The position numbers were made by a program, and so were the translations under genes. Shown in pieces: positions 27,139 to 36,244 of a stretch of 64,000 nt of DNA. Origin of the DNA: Verrucomicrobiota bacterium (GTDB taxonomy: Bacteria > Verrucomicrobiota > Verrucomicrobiia > Limisphaerales > DSYF01). Location of the stretch: positions 1 through 64,000 of the forward strand of contig JALOTZ010000009.1 in NCBI GenBank assembly GCA_025457615.1, in the 5' to 3' direction. Positions within the stretch are counted from its first letter, which is position 1. Each line of letters starts with the position of its first letter. The notes below the pieces were generated by a model that saw only the letters and a list, made by a program, of their open reading frames with translations, searched no databases and was not told the DNA's origin.

Positions 27139-27739
27139 TCTTGCCCACGTATTGAATGTCGTAGGCCACCGAGGGCTGGAAGGCGACAATACAGCCGGTG
27201 TCCACGCGCAGGAGTTCGCCCTGGGCCAGCGCCCGCTCGTGGATGTTGCCCCCGGCGTTGAGGAACGCCCAGCCATCGCCCTGCAACCGTTGCATGATGA
27301 AACCTTCGCCGCCGAAGAACCCCGCGCCGATCTTCTTGGTGAAGGCGATGCCCACGCTCACCCCTTTGGCCGCGCAGAGGAAGGAATCCTTCTGCGCGAT
27401 GAGTTCGCCGCCGAGCTCCGCCAGGTGCACCGGAATGATCTTGCCGGGGTAAGGCGCGCCGAACGCGACGCGCTGCTTTCCCTGGCCCCGATTCTGAAAC
27501 ACGGTCATGAAGAGTGATTCGCCGGTGAGCAGGCGCTTGCCCGCACCCATCAGCGAGCCGAGGAAACCGCTGTTCTGTTGGGAGCCGTCGCCAAAGACGG
27601 TTTCCATCTCGATCCCGGCATCCATGTACATCATCCCGCCGGCTTCGGCCACCGCCGCCTCCATCGGGTCTAGCTCGACCTCGACGTATTGCATGGCGTC
27701 GCCGCAAATCTGGTAGTCAATCTCGTGCATGGCTTTCAT
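26948..27739 (-). CDS. TIGR00266/AIM24 family protein
   Basis: A 263-residue protein of the AIM24 fold. Family features are PMEAAVAEAGGMMYMD near the start, Gly-rich turns such as GAGFFGGEGFIMQRLQGDGW, and a repeat of the same pattern in ALLGGEGLFFATLRGPG, consistent with two similar beta-domains. Function is unknown across bacteria; eukaryotic Aim24 is mitochondrial. The ATG at 27739 follows a good ribosome site (AAAGGAA, eight bases upstream), which decides it against a longer start at 27781. The tail is Gly-rich. It converges on and overlaps the 3' end of the PEP-CTERM frame by 191 bases. Confidence 0.88.
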   Translation of the reverse strand: MKAMHEIDYQICGDAMQYVEVELDPMEAAVAEAGGMMYMDAGIEMETVFGDGSQQNSGFLGSLMGAGKRLLTGESLFMTVFQNRGQGKQRVAFGAPYPGKIIPVHLAELGGELIAQKDSFLCAAKGVSVGIAFTKKIGAGFFGGEGFIMQRLQGDGWAFLNAGGNIHERALAQGELLRVDTGCIVAFQPSVAYDIQYVGKIKSALLGGEGLFFATLRGPGKIWLQSLPLSRMADRIVAASRTGGRGEGSVLGGLGGLLDGDNS

Positions 27740-27920
27740 GGCTGTGTTCCTTTCGTCGCGCGCCATGCTGCCGCATTCCAATGCACGTTGCAGCCAGAAA
27801 ACGTGACGGTGGATTCATTTCCGCATCTTGAGGCGAGCGGGGGATCGTCACCCCAAAACCATCGCAAGGGATCGACGGTCTGGCGGTTGGCCGATTCATG
27901 ACTGCCTCCATCCCGCTCTC

Positions 27921-29267
27921 TCAGATCGTGAACTCGGCAAAGTCCGGGGTAAAGGCACTGACGGGGGCCGCCAGCATGCCGGCCGCCACCGTGGCGTTGC
28001 TGCCCGGCTCCACCAGAATGAAGGAACCCGTGAGGCGGTTGGAGCGGTAGCCGTCAAAAATCAGTGAACGACCAGTGCGCAGTCGGATGTCGCCGATGTC
28101 GTTCAAGGCCAGTTCCGCCGGCGCGGGCTCGGGTTCAAAGGAGTCGAGATTGATCCGGCTCTCCAGGTGGGTGACGGCGCATTGGACGGTTTGCGCTCCG
28201 TGCTTGAGGTAGTACTTGCGTCCGGCCTGAAGGGGGCGCTGATGCATCCAGCAGACCCGCGCGCTGAGTTCGCTGCTCAGACCGGGCAGGGAGTCGGTGC
28301 CGACGATCATGTCCCCCCGGCTGACATCCAGGTCGTCCTCGAGCACCAGGGTGACGGACTGGGGGCAGAAGGCCTCATCGAGCTGGCCGTCGAGGGTCCA
28401 GATCTCCTTCACCTTGGTTTGCAGGCCGCCTGGCATGACGATGACCGGCTGGCCGGTCCGCACGATGCCGCCGGCCATCTGGCCGCTAAGCCCGCGGAAA
28501 TCGTGCAGTTCCTTGTGGGTGGGATTGTTCGGACGGTTGACCCACTGCACCGGGAACCGGAGTGCGCTCAGGTCCCAGTCGCTGGCGATGTGCACGGTCT
28601 CGAGGTGTCCCAACAGGTTGGGGCCCTGATACCAGGGCGTGTGTTCGGAGGTCCGGACGACGTTGTCCCCATGGAGGGCGCTCAGGGGGATGAACTTCAC
28701 ATCCTTGAGCACGTCCAGGCGCGGCAGGAAGGATTCCACCTCGTCGCGGATCTGGAGGAAGCGTTCCTCGTCCCAGTCCACGAGGTCCATCTTGTTGACG
28801 GCGATGACGAGGTGGGGGATGCCCAGCATGGCGGCGATGAAGGTGTGGCGGCGGGTCTGTTCAATCACGCCCTGACGCGCGTCCACCAGCACGACCGAGA
28901 GGTTGGCGGTCGAGGCGCCGGTGACCATGTTGCGGGTGTACTGCACGTGGCCCGGGGTGTCCGCGACGATGAACTTGCGGCGCGGGGTGGCAAAGTAGCG
29001 GTAGGCGACATCGATGGTGATCCCCTGTTCACGTTCCGCCCGCAACCCGTCGGTGAGATTGGCCAGGTTGATCTGGCCGCCGCCGGTGATGTCGGCACTC
29101 CGTTCCAGCGCCTCAATCTGATCCTCCATCAGGTTCTTCGAGTCATACAGCAGCCGGCCGATGAGCGTGGACTTGCCGTCGTCCACGGAACCGCAGGTGT
29201 TGAAGCGCAGCAGATCGACCGGGTGAGGCCGCGTCGGAGATGGGAGATCGGCGGTGGGTGATGGCAT
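27921..29267 (-). CDS. cysN: Sulfate adenylyltransferase subunit 1 (CysN, GTPase)
   Basis: A 448-residue EF-Tu-like GTPase that drives ATP sulfurylase. G motifs are GSVDDGKSTL (G1), DTPGH (G3) and NKMD (G4). The protein stops after the second and third beta-barrel domains: no APS kinase (CysC) domain is fused at the C-terminus as in some CysNC proteins. Its ATG is two bases after the cysD stop, so the two subunits are made together. It is the last gene of the sir-cysH-cysD-cysN run. Confidence 0.95.
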   Translation of the reverse strand: MPSPTADLPSPTRPHPVDLLRFNTCGSVDDGKSTLIGRLLYDSKNLMEDQIEALERSADITGGGQINLANLTDGLRAEREQGITIDVAYRYFATPRRKFIVADTPGHVQYTRNMVTGASTANLSVVLVDARQGVIEQTRRHTFIAAMLGIPHLVIAVNKMDLVDWDEERFLQIRDEVESFLPRLDVLKDVKFIPLSALHGDNVVRTSEHTPWYQGPNLLGHLETVHIASDWDLSALRFPVQWVNRPNNPTHKELHDFRGLSGQMAGGIVRTGQPVIVMPGGLQTKVKEIWTLDGQLDEAFCPQSVTLVLEDDLDVSRGDMIVGTDSLPGLSSELSARVCWMHQRPLQAGRKYYLKHGAQTVQCAVTHLESRINLDSFEPEPAPAELALNDIGDIRLRTGRSLIFDGYRSNRLTGSFILVEPGSNATVAAGMLAAPVSAFTPDFAEFTI

Positions 29268-29269
29268 AA

Positions 29270-30172
29270 TCAGAAATACCCGGCTTTCTTCCGGTCCTCC
29301 ATGGCGGCTTCGCTGGCTTTGTCGTCGGCGCGGGAGCCGCGCTCGGTGACGCGCGCGGCGGCGATTTCGGCGATGATGTCGTCGTAGTTGTTCGCCGGGC
29401 TTTCGATCATGCCCGTGCTGATGATGTCGCCGATGGTGCGCACGCGGACGACCAGGTCCTGCACAGGTTCGTTGCCCTTTGGCGGCAGGAGGTCGGTCAC
29501 GGGCAGCCATTGGCCTTGGCGCCGGACGCACCGGCGTTGGTGGCTGAAGTAGATGCTGGGCACGTCCAATTGCTCGGCCTTGATGTATTCCCACACGTCC
29601 ATCTCGGTCCAGTTGGAAAGCGGGAAGGCCCGCATGTGTTCGCCCGGATTGATGCGGGCGTTGTAGAGGTTCCAAATCTCCGGGCGCTGGTTCTTCGGAT
29701 CCCACTGACCAAAGGCGTCGCGGAAGCTGAAGAAACGTTCCTTGGCGCGGGCCTTTTCCTCGTCGCGCCGGGCGCCGCCGATGAGGCAGTCGAACCGGAA
29801 CTCCTCGACGGCGGCCAGCAGGGTGGGGATCTGAAGGCGGTTACGGCTGACTTCGCCCGGGTTGGGCACCGCGATGCCCGAGGCAATGGCCTCCTCGACC
29901 TTGCGCACAATCAACTTGCCGCCCAGTTGCCGGGCGCGCCGGTCCCGGAACTCGTTGAGCTCCGGGAAATGATGGCCGGTGTCCACGTTGAGCAGCGGCA
30001 TGGGGATGTCCGACGGTCGGAACGCCTTCTCGGCCAGGCGGAGCAGGCAGATGGAATCTTTGCCGCCGGAGAAGAGGATGGCTGGACGCTCGAACTCGGC
30101 GGCGACCTCGCGCATGACGTGAATGGCCTCGGTTTCGAGGAATTGCAGGTGGTCGAGGTGATAGGAATGCAT
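29270..30172 (-). CDS. cysD: Sulfate adenylyltransferase subunit 2 (CysD)
   Basis: A 300-residue PP-loop enzyme that forms adenosine 5'-phosphosulfate (APS) from ATP and sulfate with CysN. The PP-loop is ILFSGGKDSICLL near residue 30; NVDTGHHFPEL and the C-terminal Arg-rich RGSRADDKASEAAMEDRK are typical of CysD. The ATG at 30172 gives MHSYHLDHLQFLE, the usual start. The gap to the upstream cysH is 41 bases and the downstream cysN follows at two bases. Confidence 0.96.
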   Translation of the reverse strand: MHSYHLDHLQFLETEAIHVMREVAAEFERPAILFSGGKDSICLLRLAEKAFRPSDIPMPLLNVDTGHHFPELNEFRDRRARQLGGKLIVRKVEEAIASGIAVPNPGEVSRNRLQIPTLLAAVEEFRFDCLIGGARRDEEKARAKERFFSFRDAFGQWDPKNQRPEIWNLYNARINPGEHMRAFPLSNWTEMDVWEYIKAEQLDVPSIYFSHQRRCVRRQGQWLPVTDLLPPKGNEPVQDLVVRVRTIGDIISTGMIESPANNYDDIIAEIAAARVTERGSRADDKASEAAMEDRKKAGYF

Positions 30173-30213
30173 CGGATTCTTTCCGGGGTTTGATGCTTTG
30201 GGCGTTGGCGGCC

Positions 30214-30900
30214 TCAGATGCCGGATCCCAGGGCTTCCTGTCCCCAGCGCGCGTGCAGGCCGCACTCGCGTTTCTCATCCGCCTTGGCGGGATCATAATA
30301 ATCCCACTCGTTGGGCAGGTTGTGCTCCTTCAGGTAAGCCTCCAGGTCGAGGTCGCTCCAGTAAAAAAGCGGGTTGACCTTGATTGCGCCAAAGTGGCGG
30401 TCTTCACTGACGATGTCCATTCCCCCCCGGTTCGGGTTTTGCACCTTGCGCAGGGCCGTGATCCAGACCGTGGGGGCCAGCTCGCGCATGCCCCGCTGAA
30501 ACGGCTCGAGTTTCATGACGGCGCTGAACTGCTGGAGTTCGGCCTCCTGGCCGGTCGAGGGCAGGGGGCCATGCACCGCATCCCGGTGGGCAGCGGTCAT
30601 CCGCGGCAGATATGCCTTCAGGTTGAGGTGAAGCAAGTCCCGCAACTGTTCGGCGTGCTGGTAGGTGGCCGGGCGATTGTAACCGTGGTCCACCCACAAC
30701 ACCGGGATGTCCGGTTGCGCGCGGGTGCAGAGATGGAGAATGACGGCTTCGTAAGGACGGAAGTTCGTGGAAACGATCGCGTGGCCGTTGGCCTGGTCGA
30801 TAGCCCAACGGACGATCTCCAACGGGTGCACGTGGCGCAGTTGTTCGTTGGCGGCAGCGATGTGTTCGGTTGTCGCGCTTCGGTAATGACGCTCGACCAT
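30214..30900 (-). CDS. cysH: Phosphoadenylyl-sulfate reductase (CysH, PAPS-type signature)
   Basis: A 228-residue PP-loop reductase producing sulfite. The C-terminal catalytic Cys is in KRECGLH. The two CC pairs that hold the 4Fe-4S cluster in APS reductases are absent, so by motif it is the PAPS-using type. The middle has STNFRPYEAVILHL and VLWVDHGYNRPATY, and the sulfonucleotide region VNPLFYWSDLDLEAYL. The ATG at 30900 is preferred; the longer frame upstream overlaps sir. A PAPS reductase would need an APS kinase, which is not in this cluster. Confidence 0.9.
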   Translation of the reverse strand: MVERHYRSATTEHIAAANEQLRHVHPLEIVRWAIDQANGHAIVSTNFRPYEAVILHLCTRAQPDIPVLWVDHGYNRPATYQHAEQLRDLLHLNLKAYLPRMTAAHRDAVHGPLPSTGQEAELQQFSAVMKLEPFQRGMRELAPTVWITALRKVQNPNRGGMDIVSEDRHFGAIKVNPLFYWSDLDLEAYLKEHNLPNEWDYYDPAKADEKRECGLHARWGQEALGSGI

Positions 30901-30962
30901 AGGAAGGTTTGAGGGGTTGAAGTTGCAGCCCTGGAGTTGGTGCTGTTGAGCCCTGTGGCGGG

Positions 30963-32642
30963 TCAAGCCGCCGTCAAGGCCACCCGATCGCACCAGTCGC
31001 CAAACCGCTCGCCCGGCTGCCGTTCCCTGGCATAGCGCGCCAGCACGGGACGCAGTTCGGTCTCGAGATCGGTTTCCTTCATCATTTCCTTCCAGACGCG
31101 ATTGAGCCGGGTGCCAGCGGCGTTGCCGCCCAGCCAGACCTGGTAGCGTCCGGGTGCCTTGCCGACCAATGCCAGTTCGGCCATGTAAGGACGGGCACAA
31201 CCATTCGGGCAGCCGGTCGATCGGATGATGATTTCCTGTCCGCCCAAGCCGACCTCGCCGCAGAGCGCTTCGATGCGATCCACCAATCCAGGCAGCATGC
31301 GTTCGGATTCAGCCAGGGCCAGGCCGCACGTGGGCAGGGCAGGGCAGGCCATGGACGCCGCGTGCAGCACGCTGGCTTGATTCTCCGTCTTGACCCCGTG
31401 GCTCCGGAGCAAGGCATCCACAGTGGCCTTGTCGCCTTCGGTGACGTTGGCAAGGATGACATTCTGGTTGGCGGTCAATCGGAATTCGATGCCCGGATGG
31501 CGTTCGGCCACCTGGCGCAACGCGGTCTTCTGGTGGTGCCCCTCCGAGTCCTTCACCCGGCCTGTCTGGACATACAGGGTGAGAAACCACGTACCATCCA
31601 CGGCCTTGTGCCAGCCGTAAAGGTCTCCAATGCTGGTGAAGGTGTAGGGCCGGACGGGTTCGAGTTGAAGGCCGGCGCGCCGGTTCACTTCCTCCCGCAT
31701 GAACTCCACCCCTTTCTCGGCCACGACGTACTTCAGGCGGGCATGCTTGCGGTCGGTGCGGTCGCCAAAGTCGCGGTGGATCGTCAGCACCGCCTTGGCG
31801 ACGTCCACCACCCGGTCGGCTGGGAAGTAACCAATGACATCTGCCAGACGAGGGTAGGTAGCCTCGTTGCCGTGACTCCGCCCGAGGCCGCCACCCACCG
31901 CGAGGTTGTAGCCGACGAGCCGGTCGTTCTCCACCACAGCGATGAAGCCGAGGCAGTTGGTGAGCACATCCAGGTCGTTCACCGGCGGAATGACGAAGGC
32001 GATCTTGAATTTGCGCGGCAGATACGTCTTGCCATAGAGCGGATCCACGAAGTTCTTGTTCTCCGGAGCGTCGAGATCCAACTGTTCACCGTCGATCCAG
32101 ATGGAATGGTACGCCCGCGTCTGCGGCGCCAGGGCCAGGGCCACCCGATGGCAATCCAGGAACACCTGCTCCCGCGCCCGCGTGTAGGCCGGTGTGGGTG
32201 GCGCCAGCACGTTGCGGTTGACGTCCCCACAGGCGGCCAGTGTGGACAGGAGCGAATCGTTGATTTCCTTGATCAAGGGACGCAGGTGCGACTTCACCAC
32301 GCCATGAAACTGGATGCTTTGCCGCGTCGTGATGCGCAGGGTGTGGTTGCCGTGCCTTGTCGCGAGTTCATCAAACACAGCCCATTGCCGGGCCGTCATC
32401 ACGCCACCCGGGATACGGCCCCGGATCATCATGATGTACTTCTTGCCAGCCTTGCGCAGATCGCGGTCATCCTGTTGATAGGACCCGTGAAACTTGAGGA
32501 ACTGGATGTCATTCTCGCCGAAATGGTCCGCGGTTTCGTCGGCAAGCGTGGCCGCAATGGTCCCGGCCAAGGTCGGGATCGCCCCCTTGATTTCCTCGTT
32601 ATGCGTCGGCTTTGCGACATTGCGTTGAATCATAAGTGACAT
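30963..32642 (-). CDS. cysI: Assimilatory sulfite reductase, siroheme/4Fe-4S subunit
   Basis: A 559-residue nitrite/sulfite reductase-family hemoprotein that reduces sulfite to sulfide. The siroheme/4Fe-4S Cys ligands appear as CPALPTC and STGCPNGC in the last quarter. Typical sites in the first half are LRITTRQSIQFHGV and CGDVNRNV. Context with cysHDN favours sulfite over nitrite as substrate. It is the promoter-proximal gene of the operon. Two ATGs (32642 and 32633) are possible; the first is used. No separate flavoprotein (CysJ) is in the window, so electrons may come from ferredoxin or an unlinked reductase. Confidence 0.92.
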   Translation of the reverse strand: MSLMIQRNVAKPTHNEEIKGAIPTLAGTIAATLADETADHFGENDIQFLKFHGSYQQDDRDLRKAGKKYIMMIRGRIPGGVMTARQWAVFDELATRHGNHTLRITTRQSIQFHGVVKSHLRPLIKEINDSLLSTLAACGDVNRNVLAPPTPAYTRAREQVFLDCHRVALALAPQTRAYHSIWIDGEQLDLDAPENKNFVDPLYGKTYLPRKFKIAFVIPPVNDLDVLTNCLGFIAVVENDRLVGYNLAVGGGLGRSHGNEATYPRLADVIGYFPADRVVDVAKAVLTIHRDFGDRTDRKHARLKYVVAEKGVEFMREEVNRRAGLQLEPVRPYTFTSIGDLYGWHKAVDGTWFLTLYVQTGRVKDSEGHHQKTALRQVAERHPGIEFRLTANQNVILANVTEGDKATVDALLRSHGVKTENQASVLHAASMACPALPTCGLALAESERMLPGLVDRIEALCGEVGLGGQEIIIRSTGCPNGCARPYMAELALVGKAPGRYQVWLGGNAAGTRLNRVWKEMMKETDLETELRPVLARYARERQPGERFGDWCDRVALTAA

Positions 32643-32659
32643 ACTTAACTTGCTTAGAT

Positions 32660-32688
32660 ATTTTCTTTGTCCAGGCAGTGCTCGTCAA
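32660..32688 (-). promoter_or_regulatory. Putative sigma-70-like promoter for the sir-cysHDN operon
   Basis: On the minus strand TTGACG (32688-32683) and GAAAAT (32665-32660) are separated by 17 bases, matching -35 and -10 boxes at five of six and four of six positions. Transcription would begin near 32653, leaving a leader of only about ten bases before the ATG at 32642. Confidence 0.45.
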
Positions 32689-32705
32689 CTGGAAATTTCA
32701 GTTTG
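32686..32705. promoter_or_regulatory. Imperfect inverted repeat in the sir/nifS divergent promoter
   Basis: CAACTGGAAATTTCAGTTTG is an AT-rich inverted repeat (CAACTG and CAGTTTG around GAAATTTC) overlapping the proposed -35 box of the sulfite reductase operon. Its position suits an operator for a sulfur regulator acting on both divergent genes. No regulator gene is adjacent. Confidence 0.3.
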
Positions 32706-32749
32706 GCCATTTCACCCTCTTGACGTCCACCCTATTGTCTGTGAGCCAG

Positions 32750-33907
32750 GTGCGCCTTTTTTATTTTGACAACAACGCCACCACGCGGGTGGCGCCCGAG
32801 GTGATCGACGCGATGCTTCCGCTCTTGGCGGAGCATTGGGGCAATCCGTCCAGCGCTTATGGATTCGCGAAGGAGGCGGCTCGGCGGGTGGAGCGGGCCC
32901 GGGAGCAGGTGGCGGCGCTCATCAACGCGTCTCCGGCGGAGATTGTCTTCACGAGTTGTGGAACGGAGAGCAACAACTCGGCGATCCACAGCGCGCTTCT
33001 CACCCAGGAGGACCGCCGGCATATCCTCACCACGGCGGTCGAGCACTCGGCGACCCTCAAGTTCGGGAAGCACCTCGAACAGCGCGGGTATAGGGTGACG
33101 TTTCTTCCGGTGGAACCCGACGGCAGCCTCGACCTGCACCTGCTGGAGAAGAGCATCCGGCCGGACACGGCGATGGTCTCTGTCATGTGGGCCAATAACG
33201 AGACCGGGGTGTTGTTTCCCATCGAGGAGATTGCTGCGCTCTGCCGGAGCAAGGATGTGTTGTTTCACACCGACGCCGTGCAGGTGCCGGGCAAGTGCAA
33301 GGTGGACGTGCGGGAGATTGGCGCGGACTACCTTTCGCTCTCGGCTCACAAGCTGCATGCCCCGAAGGGCATCGGCCTGCTCTACGTGAAGCGCCGGGTC
33401 CGCTACCAGCCCTACGTGATCGGGGGCGGTCAGGAGCGGGGGCGGCGGGGTGGGACGGAGAACACGGCCCACATTGTCGGGTTTGGGCGGGCGGCCGAGC
33501 TGGCCATGTCGAGCCTGCAGGATGAAAACACCCGTGTCCGGGCGATGCGCGACAAACTCGAGCGTTGGATACTGCGGCACATCCCCAAGACTTCCCGCAA
33601 TGGAGCCAAAGAGCCGCGTTTGCCCAACACGGCCAACATTGCCTTCGAGGGGCTGGAGGCCGAACGGCTCCTGGCGGCTCTCGACAAGCTGGGGATCTGC
33701 GCGTCCAGCGGGTCGGCCTGCACAACGGGCGTTATTGAGCCGTCGCACGTGCTGACCGCGATGGGCGTCAAGCCCGCCCGTGCGAAAGGGAGCCTCCGGT
33801 TCAGTCTGGGCATCGACAACACCGACGAGGAACTCGATTACCTGATCGAGCACCTGCCGGTCGCTGTCCAAGAGGTGCGCACCCAGGACGCTGGCCACAA
33901 GCGCTGA
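32750..33907 (+). CDS. Cysteine desulfurase (NifS/IscS family)
   Basis: A 385-residue PLP enzyme that takes sulfur from cysteine for Fe-S clusters or other sulfur cofactors. The start FYFDNNATTRVAPEV is diagnostic, the PLP Lys is in SLSAHKLHAPKG, and the persulfide Cys is in CASSGSACTTG. The GTG at 32750 gives VRLFYFDNNATT and is used; another in-frame GTG lies at 32741. The divergent arrangement with the sulfate-assimilation operon suggests shared control by sulfur status. No IscU-like scaffold is next to it. Confidence 0.92.
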   Translation: MRLFYFDNNATTRVAPEVIDAMLPLLAEHWGNPSSAYGFAKEAARRVERAREQVAALINASPAEIVFTSCGTESNNSAIHSALLTQEDRRHILTTAVEHSATLKFGKHLEQRGYRVTFLPVEPDGSLDLHLLEKSIRPDTAMVSVMWANNETGVLFPIEEIAALCRSKDVLFHTDAVQVPGKCKVDVREIGADYLSLSAHKLHAPKGIGLLYVKRRVRYQPYVIGGGQERGRRGGTENTAHIVGFGRAAELAMSSLQDENTRVRAMRDKLERWILRHIPKTSRNGAKEPRLPNTANIAFEGLEAERLLAALDKLGICASSGSACTTGVIEPSHVLTAMGVKPARAKGSLRFSLGIDNTDEELDYLIEHLPVAVQEVRTQDAGHKR

Positions 33908-34026
33908 GCCATTCATCCTCACGGACCGTTCAACAACAGCCTGTCCAGCTTCCGTGGTTCCCGGTGGGGCAAAGGGTTGTTGCAGGAGGATGTCCAGGAT
34001 CTGCGGGGGGAGTGGCTCTGGCCAGA

Positions 34027-35019
34027 CTACCTGAGGAAGTCCACTCGTGCGCTGAGTTCGGGTGTGAGGTAATGGTCGGGGTTGTTGACCTGCACCTTGA
34101 TCTGGAGCGTGCCTTTCGAGCGGTTGGCTTCCGGGGCGATCTCCTTCACGTAACCTTCGTAGGACTTGTCCGGGTAGGCCTCCGGGCTGACGCGGCATTT
34201 CTGGTTCAGGGAAACCTTGGACAGATCGGATTCGTTCATGTCGATTTCGATCTGGATGTCCTGTGGATTGGCCAGGGCGACCAGGGCGGTGCTGGGGCCG
34301 CGGGTACCACCAAAGCTTTGAGGGGTCACCAGTTCGTCGGGATCCACCAGCTTCTCGAGAATCACGCCGTCGATCGGGGAGCGGATGGTGCACCAGTTCA
34401 GGTAGGCCTGAGCCAGTTGGCGGGTGCCCTGCAATTCCCTCAGGGTGGCCCGGGCGGATTCGAGCCGCAGGGTGGCGTCGTCCCGGGCCTGTTCGGATTC
34501 GATGTCGGTGCGGGCGAGGCGATTGATGCGGTCGTAACTGAGTTCCGCCTGTTTCAAGGCGGCGTCGGCGTTGGCCAGGCGGCCTTGGACTTCCTGCAAT
34601 CGCGCGCGGTACTCGGTGTCGTCCAAAAGCACCAGGACCTGGCCGTTGGTGACGCTATCCCCCTTTTCGACCCCGATCCACTTCACCACGCCCATGAAGC
34701 GCGGGCTCAACTCGATGCGCGTGCCATTGATGATGTAGCCGCTGACCGTGAGCACCGCATCGCCCTCCTGCCCGCGGGGCGGGACATCGGTCCGGGTTTC
34801 GGTGTTTCCGGCGGCGGAAGCCAGGCGAGTTTCGGCATTCGTTGCGGTGGCTCCTTCACGCACAAAGATGCGCACTTTGTCCGAGGCTCGCGGCCAGGCG
34901 AGGAAGAGCGCCACCCCGGTCACTGCCAGTACGACCAGAAAGATGGTCCAGATCGAGCGGGATGTGCGTTGCTTTTGGCCGGGAGCGACTCGCAGTTCCC
35001 TGAGCTTGTTCGTATCCAT
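34027..35019 (-). CDS. HlyD/RND-type periplasmic adaptor (membrane fusion protein)
   Basis: A 330-residue adaptor. One N-terminal transmembrane helix (WTIFLVVLAVTGVALFLAW) is followed by a periplasmic part. That part has a lipoyl-like half (GDSVTNGQVLVLLDDTEYRA), a helical hairpin (about 130-190), the second lipoyl half (CTIRSPIDGVILEKLVDPDE), and a beta-barrel domain. It is the last gene of a four-gene exporter operon with two FtsX-like permeases and an ATPase, so it probably links that transporter to an outer-membrane channel, as MacA does. No TolC gene is in the window. Confidence 0.9.
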   Translation of the reverse strand: MDTNKLRELRVAPGQKQRTSRSIWTIFLVVLAVTGVALFLAWPRASDKVRIFVREGATATNAETRLASAAGNTETRTDVPPRGQEGDAVLTVSGYIINGTRIELSPRFMGVVKWIGVEKGDSVTNGQVLVLLDDTEYRARLQEVQGRLANADAALKQAELSYDRINRLARTDIESEQARDDATLRLESARATLRELQGTRQLAQAYLNWCTIRSPIDGVILEKLVDPDELVTPQSFGGTRGPSTALVALANPQDIQIEIDMNESDLSKVSLNQKCRVSPEAYPDKSYEGYVKEIAPEANRSKGTLQIKVQVNNPDHYLTPELSARVDFLR

Positions 35020-35073
35020 TTCAGTGCGTTGAAGATGTCCCAGGCCGCCAAATGTTCAAGTGAGGAAAGCAGG

Positions 35074-36237
35074 TCAGACTGCCTTGAGCGCCGAAATCAC
35101 CGGCAGTCGGGCGGCACGGACAGCGGGGAGGAGGCTGCCCAGGAAGCCGACGGCGATGGCGAAGATCACTCCTTGAGCTGCCAGCCAGGGTGTGATCCGG
35201 AACTGGAACACTACCTCGCTGAAGGAATCAAAGCTGAGGGTGCCGGTCGAGTAGCCATGCATCGGCAGCGCCAGCATGCAGCCCAGCAAACCGCCCAGCC
35301 CAGCCAGGATGACGCCCTCGATGATGAACCCCAACAGAACGCTGCGACGCCGGTAACCGAGCACGCGCAAGGTGCCGATCTCCCGCGTCCGGGCTCCCAC
35401 GCTGGCATACATGGTGTTCATGGCGGCGAAGATCGCCCCGATGGACATCGTGGTGGCCAGGAAGTTGCCCAGGATCCGGATCGGACCGGCCGTGCGTGTT
35501 TGCGCACTGTAATAGGCGATCTCCGGTTCCGCGCGCAGGGAGGCGCGCTTGTCGGACTCGATGCGTTTGGCCAACGCAGCCATCTGGTTCGTGTCCGCCA
35601 CCCGGACCAGCAGACTGGAGTAGTTGTCCCGGTCGAACGCCGACCGGGCTTCGTCCGCATCCATCCAGACTTCCGAGTCGAAGGCGGAATTGTCTCCGTC
35701 CATCCACCCGACAATGGTCAACTCGGTGCCGCCGGTCCTGATGCGTCCGCCCACATCGCAGTGGGCGAAGCGTCGGGCCACCTTTTGACTTACCACAGCC
35801 TCCCGCCGGCCCGGGTTGAACCAGCGTCCATGAGTCAGGGTCACCTGCGGCCGCAGGTCCATGCCCATGGGGGTGACGCCGCGGACGGTGACGTTGGCTT
35901 CGCCTGTTCCGTCACGGCGCGGGAGATTGACCAGGATGACCACATCCGCCGACACGAGGGGTCGGCCGCGTGCGTCCCGGGCGATTTCGGGGAGGTAGAG
36001 GATGTTCCGGGATTGTTCGCGGGTGACCTGGCTGCTGGATTCGGCGGTTGATCCCTTGCGTGCGACCATGACGTTGCGCGGGTCCCCGGTGTTCTGGCTG
36101 GCTTTCTCGAGGCCGACGGCGAGCGATTGGACGAGCACGAAGACCGCGACGACCAGAGCGATGCCCGTCACGGTGGCGAGCGTGGCCCGCCAGCGGACGA
36201 ACACGTTGCGGAAATTGTATTTGAGGGGCAGGGCCAT
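35074..36237 (-). CDS. ABC transporter permease, MacB/FtsX family (second permease)
   Basis: A 387-residue permease with the MacB layout: one helix at residues 15-38 (LATVTGIALVVAVFVLVQSL), a large periplasmic domain, and three C-terminal helices (around TTMSIGAIFAAMNTMY, LGFIIEGVILAGLGGLLG, and LAAQGVIFAIAVGFLG). The ending LPVISALKAV is typical. It follows the first permease with a seven-base gap. Substrates of such systems include peptides, lipoproteins and toxins; none can be picked here. Confidence 0.9.
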   Translation of the reverse strand: MALPLKYNFRNVFVRWRATLATVTGIALVVAVFVLVQSLAVGLEKASQNTGDPRNVMVARKGSTAESSSQVTREQSRNILYLPEIARDARGRPLVSADVVILVNLPRRDGTGEANVTVRGVTPMGMDLRPQVTLTHGRWFNPGRREAVVSQKVARRFAHCDVGGRIRTGGTELTIVGWMDGDNSAFDSEVWMDADEARSAFDRDNYSSLLVRVADTNQMAALAKRIESDKRASLRAEPEIAYYSAQTRTAGPIRILGNFLATTMSIGAIFAAMNTMYASVGARTREIGTLRVLGYRRRSVLLGFIIEGVILAGLGGLLGCMLALPMHGYSTGTLSFDSFSEVVFQFRITPWLAAQGVIFAIAVGFLGSLLPAVRAARLPVISALKAV

Positions 36238-36244
36238 GGGGCGC

